Assembly: GCA_022826665.1 (NCBI GenBank)
Contig: JAJDUK010000055.1
Coordinates: 1-64,000 of the forward strand
DNA from: Alphaproteobacteria bacterium
GTDB taxonomy: Bacteria; Pseudomonadota; Alphaproteobacteria; UBA828
DNA: 64,000 bases
Direction of reading: 5' to 3'
A program made the position numbers and the translations under genes. The notes beneath the pieces were generated by a model that made no database searches, was not told the DNA's origin, and saw only the letters and a list, made by a program, of their open reading frames with translations. The first letter of the stretch is position 1. Every line of letters starts with the position of its first letter. Below are positions 16,311-23,725 of this stretch, piece after piece.

Positions 16311-17780
16311 TCACTCTGTCCGCAGCACGTCGAAGGCGATGCTGACGCGCTCGCCCGCACCGCGGAAGGGCAGAGTGCGGTGAAACATGTAGGAAGGAAA
16401 GAGCAGCATCAGCCCCTCCTCCGGCTTGATCAGACGGGTCTCCAGTTCCGCCCGAATTCGGAAGTCCCAATAAGGTCGGCCGAACTCGATCCACCCTGCC
16501 GTCCCCTCGTCGTCGGCGCCGAGGCCGGGAGGAAGTGCCACGTAGTAGACGCCACTGAGCCAGGCCGACGGGTGGATGTGGGGCACCTGATAGGCACCTT
16601 CGTCGAGGATGACCCCCCAGGCCGTGATCTTGATCCGATCCGGAATGTTGCCCAGGAACGGATGACGAGTGTCTTGCGGCATCGCGTTACGGTAAAGGTC
16701 CACCGCTCGCGCTACCAGTTCGCCGAATGCCGCCGCCGCGCCGCGGCCGGGCATCAGTTCGCCAGTGCTCTGTCCCCGCTCCATGGAGTAGCTTTCCGGT
16801 GCCTCTCGCAACGTCGGATGATTCCGGACAAGGCTGGACAAGGCCGAATTGAAGGCCGCCAGGTCGGCGAAGCTCTCCGGTGGTGCGCAGCGCTCGCTGC
16901 GCAGGAGGCGATCGAAGTCGAGAAGCGTTCGCGCCGATTCCCGCTCGCCCGCCTCCCAGAGTGCAACCGCCTTCATCGCTAGCGCCCCGCTCTGGCCCGC
17001 ATGCCGTGCCAGAAGATCGTTGCACGCCGCCACCGCAGCGCGCGGATCACCACGATCGAGATGGGCGTGGACGTGGCGGGGTTTGCCTACCTCGAACGAG
17101 GCGTCGAGGATACTGGCATCGAGCGCAGCCGCCTTCGCATAGGCTTCAACGGCCTCATCCAGCTCGCCTTGAGCGTAGAGAACGTTACCGAGGGCGAAAC
17201 AGGCTTCGGCACTAGCGGGATCGATGGCGAGGGTACGTCGGAAGGCGTGCGCGGCCCCGTTGAGGTCGCCCTTGGCGTGATGAACCAACCCGATGCGAAG
17301 CGTGGTTCCGGAGTGGTCGGGACGGAGTTCGGCCGCCCGCCCCAAAGCTTGCGCGGCCCCGTCGAGGTCGCCCTTGGTCTGCAGCGTCTGGCCGAGATTG
17401 ACATGGACCTCAGCTCTTTCCGGGTCGATCTCAATCGAGCGGCGGTAGGCTGCGAGCGCCCCCTCAACTCGACCGGTGGCTTGGAGCGCGATGCCGAGAT
17501 CGTTGTTAGCACCGGCGTCTCCGTCGTCGAGCGCGACCGCCCGTTGTAGGAGCGCCGCCGCCTCGTCCACCGCATTCAGCCTGAAGGCGACGAGGGCGCA
17601 GGCTTTCAATGCTCCCCGGTGATTGGGGCGGGCGGCGAGAACGGAACGGTAAACGTCGTGCGCCTCCGCGACGCGCCCGGCCCGCGCGTAACGTGCAGCG
17701 CGGCGCATCGCCTCGCGGACGCGAGTCGGCGACAGTCTCGGTCCCTTCTCTCTTTCTGCCCCGCGCCCGCTAGCCGCCAT
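16311..17780 (-). CDS. TPR-repeat protein with C-terminal 2OG-Fe(II) oxygenase domain
   Basis: 489 aa. Residues about 20-260 hold six to seven 34-residue TPR units (for example AGANNDLGIALQATGRVEGA and AEACFALGNVLYAQGELDEA). After a helical linker the C-terminal 110 residues form a putative 2OG-Fe(II) oxygenase: HxH in VPHIHPSAWLSGVYYVALP, distal His in LLLFPSYMFHRTLPF and a 2OG-binding Arg in ERVSIAFDV. Such proteins hydroxylate protein or small-molecule targets, with the TPRs likely presenting a protein partner. It converges on the polyamine-type cassette and lies beside an IS110 remnant. Confidence 0.85.
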   Translation of the reverse strand: MAASGRGAEREKGPRLSPTRVREAMRRAARYARAGRVAEAHDVYRSVLAARPNHRGALKACALVAFRLNAVDEAAALLQRAVALDDGDAGANNDLGIALQATGRVEGALAAYRRSIEIDPERAEVHVNLGQTLQTKGDLDGAAQALGRAAELRPDHSGTTLRIGLVHHAKGDLNGAAHAFRRTLAIDPASAEACFALGNVLYAQGELDEAVEAYAKAAALDASILDASFEVGKPRHVHAHLDRGDPRAAVAACNDLLARHAGQSGALAMKAVALWEAGERESARTLLDFDRLLRSERCAPPESFADLAAFNSALSSLVRNHPTLREAPESYSMERGQSTGELMPGRGAAAAFGELVARAVDLYRNAMPQDTRHPFLGNIPDRIKITAWGVILDEGAYQVPHIHPSAWLSGVYYVALPPGLGADDEGTAGWIEFGRPYWDFRIRAELETRLIKPEEGLMLLFPSYMFHRTLPFRGAGERVSIAFDVLRTE

Positions 17781-17999
17781 TTGCTCGTCTCCGTCGCTGA
17801 CCGACCGAAATGCGAGGGGATTCTACCACGAACGCTGCTGTCCTGAGCCGTACTCGGCTCTCGGCATCCTCTGTGGATATTGTTGGAGGCCGCCAACGCA
17901 TTCGGCCAACAAGCCGTGCCACATGCAACATCGAGAACCGCGTCCCGGCGAGGGGACACCGGTGGATCGCCACCTTCAAGCGCGGCTCTTCCCTCCTCT

Positions 18000-18257
18000 T
18001 GTTGCTGACTGCCGATGGGATGCAGCCGCGCCCATGCCGTCTGAAGCGCCATCGCCTGCTCGCGCGCGAAGCGGAACTCGGTGCCATCCCTCCACATCCG
18101 GTAAAGCACCACACCAATACGCCGGGCCAAGGCAACGGTCGCGCGCTTCTTGCCCCGGAGCTTCGACAGACGCTGCGTCCAGGCCTTCAGCCAGTTCGGC
18201 TCGCCACTGTTCAGCGTCACCGTGCGGCCTGAAAGAGCGCCAAGTGCGGTCTCGCGT
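18000..18257 (-). pseudogene. C-terminal remnant of an IS110/IS116-family transposase
   Basis: The minus-strand frame from about 18257 reads GEPNWLKAWTQRLSKLRGKK, then RATVALARRIGVVLYRMW and RDGTEFRFARE, the conserved C-terminus of IS110/IS116/IS902 transposases (alanine- and lysine-rich helix, then HRMWxDGTEFRW in relatives). The catalytic N-terminal part is missing. Its upstream side stops at the end of the IS21 remnant (18258), suggesting disruption by that element. The lower boundary is approximate. Confidence 0.7.
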
Positions 18258-18640
18258 TGTCAATCGGCTTTGAAGATTGACCCCCTATCGGCGTGCAATA
18301 ATGACCCCCCTGAGCGGCACGGCGGAGGTTGTCCCGGTAGCCAATAGGGGCGACCCGCGCGGCTTTGTGTAGCGCCTCCCGCTACGCGAAGCGAAGCCGC
18401 GTGGGGGGTGCCTGTTGGCCCACCGGGACAACCGGGCCGCAGGGGAGGCCGGCGCCGGGTCAAGATCGGTTCTTGAAGCGCCAGCTCTCGTTGCCGGTCT
18501 CGACGATCTCGCAGTGACGGGTGAGCCGGTCGAGCAGGGCCGTGGTCATCTTGGGGTCGCCGAAGACGGACGGCCACTCGCCGAAGGCGAGGTTGGTTGT
18601 GATGATGACCGAGGTTCTCTCGCAGAGCCGGCTCATGAGG
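18258..18640 (-). mobile_element. Terminal fragment of an IS21-family element
   Basis: On the minus strand the fragment carries the 3' part of istB and the element's terminal region. The end shows TGTCAATCGG at 18258 and internal GGGGGTCA-type motifs (as TTGACCCCCTAT and AATGACCCCCC on the plus strand, 18277-18310) characteristic of IS21 multiple terminal repeats. The istA side is absent: the sequence switches to a relaxase gene near 18640. Confidence 0.75.
18460..18640 (-). pseudogene. istB: IstB C-terminal fragment (IS21 helper ATPase)
   Basis: The minus frame reads [20 protein letters not shown], then [20 protein letters not shown] and [13 protein letters not shown] before TGA (18462-18460). 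This is the conserved end of IstB, an AAA+ helper of IS21 transposition. About 60 residues remain of about 250; the Walker A part is missing. It is antisense to the start of the open frame of the relaxase fragment. Confidence 0.85.
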
Positions 18641-19621
18641 CTGCTGGCCCATCCCGACGGCAGGGAGCGCCGAATCGACCCGACCGGTTACATCCGCTAC
18701 CGGCTCGACCTCTATGAGACCCGGCAGATGGTGCTCAGGGCGGGCGACCAAGTGCGCTGGACCCGCAACGATACCGGCCGCGGCCTGATCAACGGCGAGC
18801 ATGCACGGGTGCTCTCCATCGGGCCGGTGAACGTGCGCATGCGGACGCAGGACGGGCGCGAGATCGCCATGCCGCGCGACGACCCGCAGCTTCACCACCT
18901 GGACCACGCATACTCCTCGACCGTGCACGCGGCCCAGGGTCTCACCTGCGACCGCGTGATCGCGGTGCTGGATACGGACCGCGCTCCGGCCGACCAGGCG
19001 ATGTTCTACGTGGAGCTTACCCGCGCCCGCGACAACGTGGTGCTGCTGACCGACGACCGCGAGGCGCTGATCGAGGCGCTGGAGACGGCGCCCGCCGAGG
19101 AGCTGTCGGCGTTGAAGGCGATCGGCGAGCAGTTCGAGACCTCGCAGGGGGCGGCGGCACAGCGCCCGCCGCCTGACAGGGACGTGGTGCTGGACGACAG
19201 GACACGGGAGCGGCGCAGGACAGCGGAGCGCTTCGTCGCTCAGACCCTGTCGGCAGCGGCGGCCTCGCTCCGGGAGCGTGACGAACGCGCCCGCGAAGCC
19301 CATTCGCATGACGCCCACGTCAGCCTGGCGCGCGGCTATGCCGCGTGGCGCGAGAGCGCCCGGCGCGTGGTGGCCGACTGCCGCAATATCCTCGACGACC
19401 CCGAGACCTTCGGCAGGCATCTCGACCGCCGCCCCGGCGCGGCTGACGAGTTGAAGCGACTGTCGGTGCGGATCGAGACCGACCTGTCAGGGGACAAGGC
19501 CGAGATCGAGCGTCGCCGGCAGCAGGAGCAGCAGAGGCAGGAACGGCAGAGGCGGGAGCGCGAAGAGCGGGAGCGCCGGAAGGCCAAGACACGCGATCGC
19601 GGCGGGGGTCTCTCCATGTGA
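18641..19621 (+). pseudogene. 5'-truncated MobF relaxase/helicase (TraA/TrwC-like), C-terminal part
   Basis: About 326 residues remain. The helicase C-terminus is clear: AGDQVRWTRNDTGRGLINGE, HAAQGLTCDRVIAVLDTD (motif V-like) and FYVELTRARDNVVLLTDD (motif VI-like), then a charged Q/R/E coiled tail ending KTRDRGGGLSM. The relaxase active site and Walker A, which should lie upstream, are absent because the frame runs into the antisense istB fragment near 18640. The intact version would nick and unwind conjugative DNA. This marks a former integrative or plasmid element. Confidence 0.8.
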
Positions 19622-19646
19622 CCCGGCCCGCCGGGCGCTCCTTCAG

Positions 19647-20130
19647 TTACGGCGAGTCCAGGCCCTCCGTGTCCATGCGAGACTGGAGCCGCTCGACTGT
19701 CGCTGCCGCCGCGCGCTCCCCGAACAGGTCCGTCAGCAGCGCTTTCAGTTCGTACTCGCGGGCGTCGCGCATCATCTCCCGCATCCTCGCTTCCACCAGG
19801 AAGGCGAGAGCGTTGCGGACGCGCATCAGCACCGCTTCTTCCGACTCCGCCGCCGTGCGCTCGGCAATCCCGGTTACGCTGTCGAGCAGGCGCCGCTGCT
19901 CCGCCCCGTCCAGCACGAGACGCGGCGGCTTCGGCGCTTCCGTCGTCGGGTCCACGGTGAGCCCGCACTCGACCATGTAGCGCGAGATCGACAGCCCCCG
20001 CCGCATCCGCCCGCTCCCGCACCGTCTGCCAGTCGCTGTCGGTCGCCATCACGGCGCGCTGCCGCGCCCCTCTGCCCCGCCCATACCCTCCGCCTCCCGT
20101 GGTTCCTGCCGCTCTGCGATCACCCGGCAT
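19647..20130 (-). pseudogene. Ribbon-helix-helix (MobC-like) relaxosome accessory protein split by a frameshift
   Basis: Two overlapping minus frames make one protein. The first (from 20130) has a basic Gly/Arg-rich leader then VMATDSDWQTVRERADAAG. Deleting one G from the GGGGG run near 20016-20020 continues as GLSISRYMVECGL, the second half of a ribbon-helix-helix motif, and on through a helical C-terminus to 19647. The joined product is about 160 aa. It follows the relaxase fragment tail-to-tail, fitting a relaxosome accessory protein. Loss by mutation and a sequencing error are both possible. Confidence 0.65.
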
Positions 20131-20562
20131 CGATACAAATGTGAAGCTCCGCGTGCGCGAAGCGCTCCGTCAGAAGCCACAAATCACCTACGGAACGCAT
20201 ATGCGCTCTGTAGCCCTGTCGCATATATTGTGCATATATTATAGCGCGTGTAACGAAGATGTTGCCTGCCACTAATGAGGTGATCGTAGCCTGACGCTAC
20301 GCGCTACGACACGTCCGAAAAAATCCCCTAATGCAACTGTGAAGCCAAGCGGACTTGCGACTTATGGCATCTGAGCTCGGTAGTCGCGCTCTCGACGCGG
20401 CGCCCAACCTATTGTATCAAACTGAGTATCAGGAGGATCGCTGTAGAGAAATATACTGACAGGACGTCTTTCCTTTGGCTCGTCATACCCCGTACTGGTT
20501 CGGATTCCTGCGCGAGTCATAAGAGCCCCGCGACCAAGCCGCAAGCGCGCCGTCCGATAACC
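20131..20562. other. AT-richer intergenic region upstream of the RHH gene
   Basis: 432 bp with visibly lower GC than its surroundings. It contains the GCATAT-type repeats described separately. A 60-codon minus frame (20362-20544) is present but has no supporting feature. No origin or attachment site could be proven. Confidence 0.4.
20196..20243 (-). promoter_or_regulatory. Repeated GCATAT boxes, candidate operator/promoter for the RHH gene
   Basis: CGCATATGCG (20196-20205) is a perfect palindrome; GCATATATT occurs at 20221-20229 and again at 20232-20240, spaced 11 bp (one helical turn). TATAAT on the minus strand lies at 20243-20238. The block is about 65-110 bp upstream of the RHH start. 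Helically phased repeats are typical RHH binding sites; the assignment is inference. Confidence 0.4.
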
Positions 20563-21294
20563 TTACTCCTTTGATCGATCGGCTGAGGGTGCGGGGCTTT
20601 CGGCTTCGGAGTCTTCTACCTTAGCTCCGGGCCTGGCATCGGGCGGGCTGACGATGCCGCCGGAGATCACGAGCTTGACGCCTTCCTCCACCGTCATGTC
20701 GAGCGGGATGCAATCCTTTCGCGGCACGAACAGGAGGAAGCCCGAGGTGGGATTGGGCGTGGTCGGCAGGAAGACGTTGACCATCTCCTCCTCCGTGACC
20801 CGTTGCACCTCGCCCCGTGTAGGGCTGGTGATGAAGCCGATGACCCAGATGCCCCGGCGCGGATACTCGATCAGCACGACTTCGCGGAAGGCGTTGGCGG
20901 ACTGCGCCAGGACCGCGTCGAAGATCTGCTTGAGCACGCCATAGATCGTGCGCACCACGGGCACACGGGCGACCAGGCTTTCGCCGAAGCGGACCAGGAA
21001 GCGGCCGGCCACGTTGGCGAACAGGGCACCGACCAGCGTGACCAGGATCAGCACGATCACGATGCCGACGCCGGGGACGTTCCGGCCTAAAACATCGGAC
21101 GGGTTGTAGGCGTCGGGGATCAGCGGAACCACCGCGCGGTCGAAGAGATCGACCACCAGCCAGAGCAGCCATAGAGTGATGCCGATCGGCGCGGTGACGA
21201 CGACGCCGGTGAAGAAGTAGGTCCTGAGGCGCGCGAAGAGGCCGCGCCTGCGCGGCGGCTGGATGAGACGAGGGGGCGGCGTGCTCTCGTTCAT
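20563..21294 (-). CDS. DUF502-family membrane protein
   Basis: 243 aa. After a basic N-terminus (RRRGLFARLRTYFFTGVVV) come two strong transmembrane segments, TAPIGITLWLLWLVVDLFDR and PGVGIVIVLILVTLVGALFA, then the DUF502 soluble region with VPVVRTIYGVLKQ and FLPTTPNPTSGFLLFVP. The family is widespread and of unknown biochemical role; plant relatives (COV) affect vascular patterning. The C-terminus is charged and disordered. It is divergent from the carbamoylase gene. Confidence 0.9.
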   Translation of the reverse strand: MNESTPPPRLIQPPRRRGLFARLRTYFFTGVVVTAPIGITLWLLWLVVDLFDRAVVPLIPDAYNPSDVLGRNVPGVGIVIVLILVTLVGALFANVAGRFLVRFGESLVARVPVVRTIYGVLKQIFDAVLAQSANAFREVVLIEYPRRGIWVIGFITSPTRGEVQRVTEEEMVNVFLPTTPNPTSGFLLFVPRKDCIPLDMTVEEGVKLVISGGIVSPPDARPGAKVEDSEAESPAPSADRSKE

Positions 21295-21584
21295 CTCGGG
21301 AGGTGACGCCGGCGCCCCGGCCTATCGGGGTGGTCGAGCGTTCTCGTCATGATCCCGCGGCCCCGCTTGTACAGTTCTCTGTGTACCTGCCACTCAGCGC
21401 TGTCGCCAGATTATTCGTTGTGGGGCAGCGCCGAGCTTGACACGCTGTCCGACCATCTGGGGCTGCTTGGCGGGGTGCGACGCGGCGCCTATCATGACGC
21501 CATACGGCGCGCCTTCGCGTGGCCGCCGGCGCGGTTGAGCCCGTAAGCCGGCAAGGACCGCGCGCAGCTAGGGAGGAAGAGCCG

Positions 21585-22532
21585 ATGTCCAGACAACTCA
21601 CCGTCGCCGCGGCCCAAATGGGGCCCGTTGCGCGCGCCGAGACGCGCACGCAAGTGGTCGACCGGCTGATCGCGATGCTGCGCGCCGCGCACCAGGCGGG
21701 CGCCACGCTCGTGGTCTTCCCGGAACTGGCGCTAACCACCTTCTTTCCGCGTTGGGTCATCGACGATCCCGAAGAACTCGACAGCTACTTCGAGACCGAG
21801 ATGCCGAACAACGAGACCCAGCCGCTCTTCGCTGCCGCGCAGGAGCTCGGTGTCGGATTCCACCTCGGCTACGCTGAGATGGTCATCGAGGACGACGGTG
21901 CAAAGCGCTATTTCAATACCGCCATCATCGTCGACCGCGAGGGGCAGATCGCCGGGAAGTACCGCAAGGTTCATATCCCCGGACATGCCGAACCGCAGCC
22001 CGGCCAGGTGCATCAGCATCTCGAGAAGCGCTATTTCGAGCCCGGCGACCTGGGTTTCCCCGTGTTTCGCACCATGGACGGCGTGATGGGGATGTGCATC
22101 TGCAACGACCGGCGTTGGCCCGAGACCTACCGGGTGATGGGCCTCCAGGGCGTCGAGATGGTCATGCTCGGCTACAACACGCCGAGCACCAATCCCTTCG
22201 CCAAGGGGCAGGAGGCGCCGCATCTCGGCATGTTCCACAACCACCTCTCCATGCAGGCCGGCGCCTATCAGAACGGCACCTGGGTGGTTGCCTCGGCCAA
22301 GGCCGGCATGGAGGAGGGCATTCACCATATGGGCGGGAGCTGCATCATCGCGCCGACCGGTGAGATCGTGGCTCAGGCCCAGACCGAGGGCGACGAGGTC
22401 ATCGCCGCGCCGATCGATTTGGAACGGGGAGTCTATATTCGCGAGACCATCTTCAACTTCGCCGCGCACCGGCGGATCGAGCATTACGGCCTCATCTCCA
22501 GCCAGACCGGCGTGGAGCCGCCGCCCGCCTGA
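21585..22532 (+). CDS. N-carbamoyl-D-amino acid hydrolase (D-carbamoylase)
   Basis: 315 aa, close in length and motif spacing to characterised D-carbamoylases of Agrobacterium. Catalytic residues align by position: E47 in VVFPELALTTFFPRW, K128 in GKYRKVHIPGH and C173 in MGMCICNDRRWPE. It hydrolyses N-carbamoyl-D-amino acids to the D-amino acid, CO2 and ammonia, the last step of hydantoin use. The start at 21585 follows GGGAGGA; the frame extends to 21519 without need. No hydantoinase gene is in the window. Confidence 0.92.
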   Translation: MSRQLTVAAAQMGPVARAETRTQVVDRLIAMLRAAHQAGATLVVFPELALTTFFPRWVIDDPEELDSYFETEMPNNETQPLFAAAQELGVGFHLGYAEMVIEDDGAKRYFNTAIIVDREGQIAGKYRKVHIPGHAEPQPGQVHQHLEKRYFEPGDLGFPVFRTMDGVMGMCICNDRRWPETYRVMGLQGVEMVMLGYNTPSTNPFAKGQEAPHLGMFHNHLSMQAGAYQNGTWVVASAKAGMEEGIHHMGGSCIIAPTGEIVAQAQTEGDEVIAAPIDLERGVYIRETIFNFAAHRRIEHYGLISSQTGVEPPPA

Positions 22533-22540
22533 GCGACGCC

Positions 22541-23512
22541 TCACACGGTGAGGACGATCTTGCCGAAGTGCGCGTTGGCGCGCATGTGAGCCTGCGCCTC
22601 CGCCGCCCGCTCCAGCGGAAATGTGCGATCGATCGGCAGGCTCAGCGTGCCGTCTTCGACTGCCTCCCATAGGTCGGCACGCATGGCAGCGTTGATCGCG
22701 CGCACTTCCTCCACCGAGCGGGTGCGGAAGGTCACGCCGATATAGTCGATGCGCTTCAGCGCATGCAGGTCGAAGTCGAACTCGGCGGTGAAGCCGCCGA
22801 GGCGGCCCACGTTGACGATGCGCCCCAGCACGGCCGCCGCCTGCATGGTCTGGTTGGCGAGCGCGCCCGAGACCTGGTCGATGGTGAGGTCGACGCCCTT
22901 GCCGCCGGTCGCTTCGCGCGCCTGTTCCACCCAGCCGGGGTCGCCAGGGTCCAGCACCACGTCCGCACCGACCTTGGCGAGCCGCGCGCGCCGGCCGGCG
23001 TCGCGTGAAGTGGCGAGCACCGGGCCTGCGCCCTTCAGGCGGGCGATCTGAATCGCCATGATCCCCACGCCCGAACTCGCGCCCTGGATCAGGACGGAGT
23101 CACCAGCGGCGAGGCGGCCGTTGGTGATGAGCGCGTCGTGCATGGTCTGGAGCGCGATGGGCAGCGTTGCCGCCTCGACCGGATTGGCCGCGGCCTTGGG
23201 CACGGGGCAGACCCGGCCCCAGTCGGTGACGGCGTACTCCGCATATCCCCCGGCGCCCGAGCACATGACGTGATCGCCCGGCCGGAACTCCGGCACTTCG
23301 GCGCCCACAGCCGCGACCTCGCCGGCCCATTCGAGGCCCGCGATCGCGCCCGCGCCGCCGAGAGACCCGTGGGGCCGCCCTGCCGCCATGATCAGGTCCG
23401 CCCGGTTCAGGCCGCTGGCGGCGACCTTGACCAGGACCTCGTTGGGCTTCGGTTCGGGCACCGGTACGTCGCGGACCGCCAGACCGTCTTCGCCAAGCAC
23501 CACTGCCTTCAT
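22541..23512 (-). CDS. Zinc-independent MDR oxidoreductase, quinone oxidoreductase-like
   Basis: 323 aa. The MDR N-terminus MKAVVLGEDGLAVRDVPVPE is followed by ASGLNRADLIMAAG, GLEWAGEVAAVG and the NADPH-binding VLIQGASSGVGIMAIQIARL. The zinc-binding cysteine of classical alcohol dehydrogenases is absent from the substrate region, as in NADPH:quinone reductases. The start was moved to 23512 because AGGAGA lies 8 nt upstream. It converges on the carbamoylase gene with an 8-bp gap. Confidence 0.88.
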   Translation of the reverse strand: MKAVVLGEDGLAVRDVPVPEPKPNEVLVKVAASGLNRADLIMAAGRPHGSLGGAGAIAGLEWAGEVAAVGAEVPEFRPGDHVMCSGAGGYAEYAVTDWGRVCPVPKAAANPVEAATLPIALQTMHDALITNGRLAAGDSVLIQGASSGVGIMAIQIARLKGAGPVLATSRDAGRRARLAKVGADVVLDPGDPGWVEQAREATGGKGVDLTIDQVSGALANQTMQAAAVLGRIVNVGRLGGFTAEFDFDLHALKRIDYIGVTFRTRSVEEVRAINAAMRADLWEAVEDGTLSLPIDRTFPLERAAEAQAHMRANAHFGKIVLTV

Positions 23513-23725
23513 TTGTCGTCTCCTATCAGCATGGCTACGTTGGTTTAGCGCCATCGCGAGCGGTTCACGCGCCGTAGAGCGAATTGGAAGTGTCCGTCAG
23601 AGCGTATCTCTCTCCACAGTTCTTATACCCTGTGTTGCCTCCGTGCGCCGATGAGTCGCACCGCTTGCAACGGAGTCATGCGCGACTTACCTAATCGGTG
23701 CTTGCCGGTTGGAGGTTCTCTTGGG

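Noticed and set aside
18521-18640. First 40 codons of the open frame leading into the relaxase fragment
   Set aside because: They are the antisense of the istB fragment and show no relaxase character.
20362-20544. 60-codon minus-strand frame
   Set aside because: No ribosome site, no family, in a region with several short open frames.
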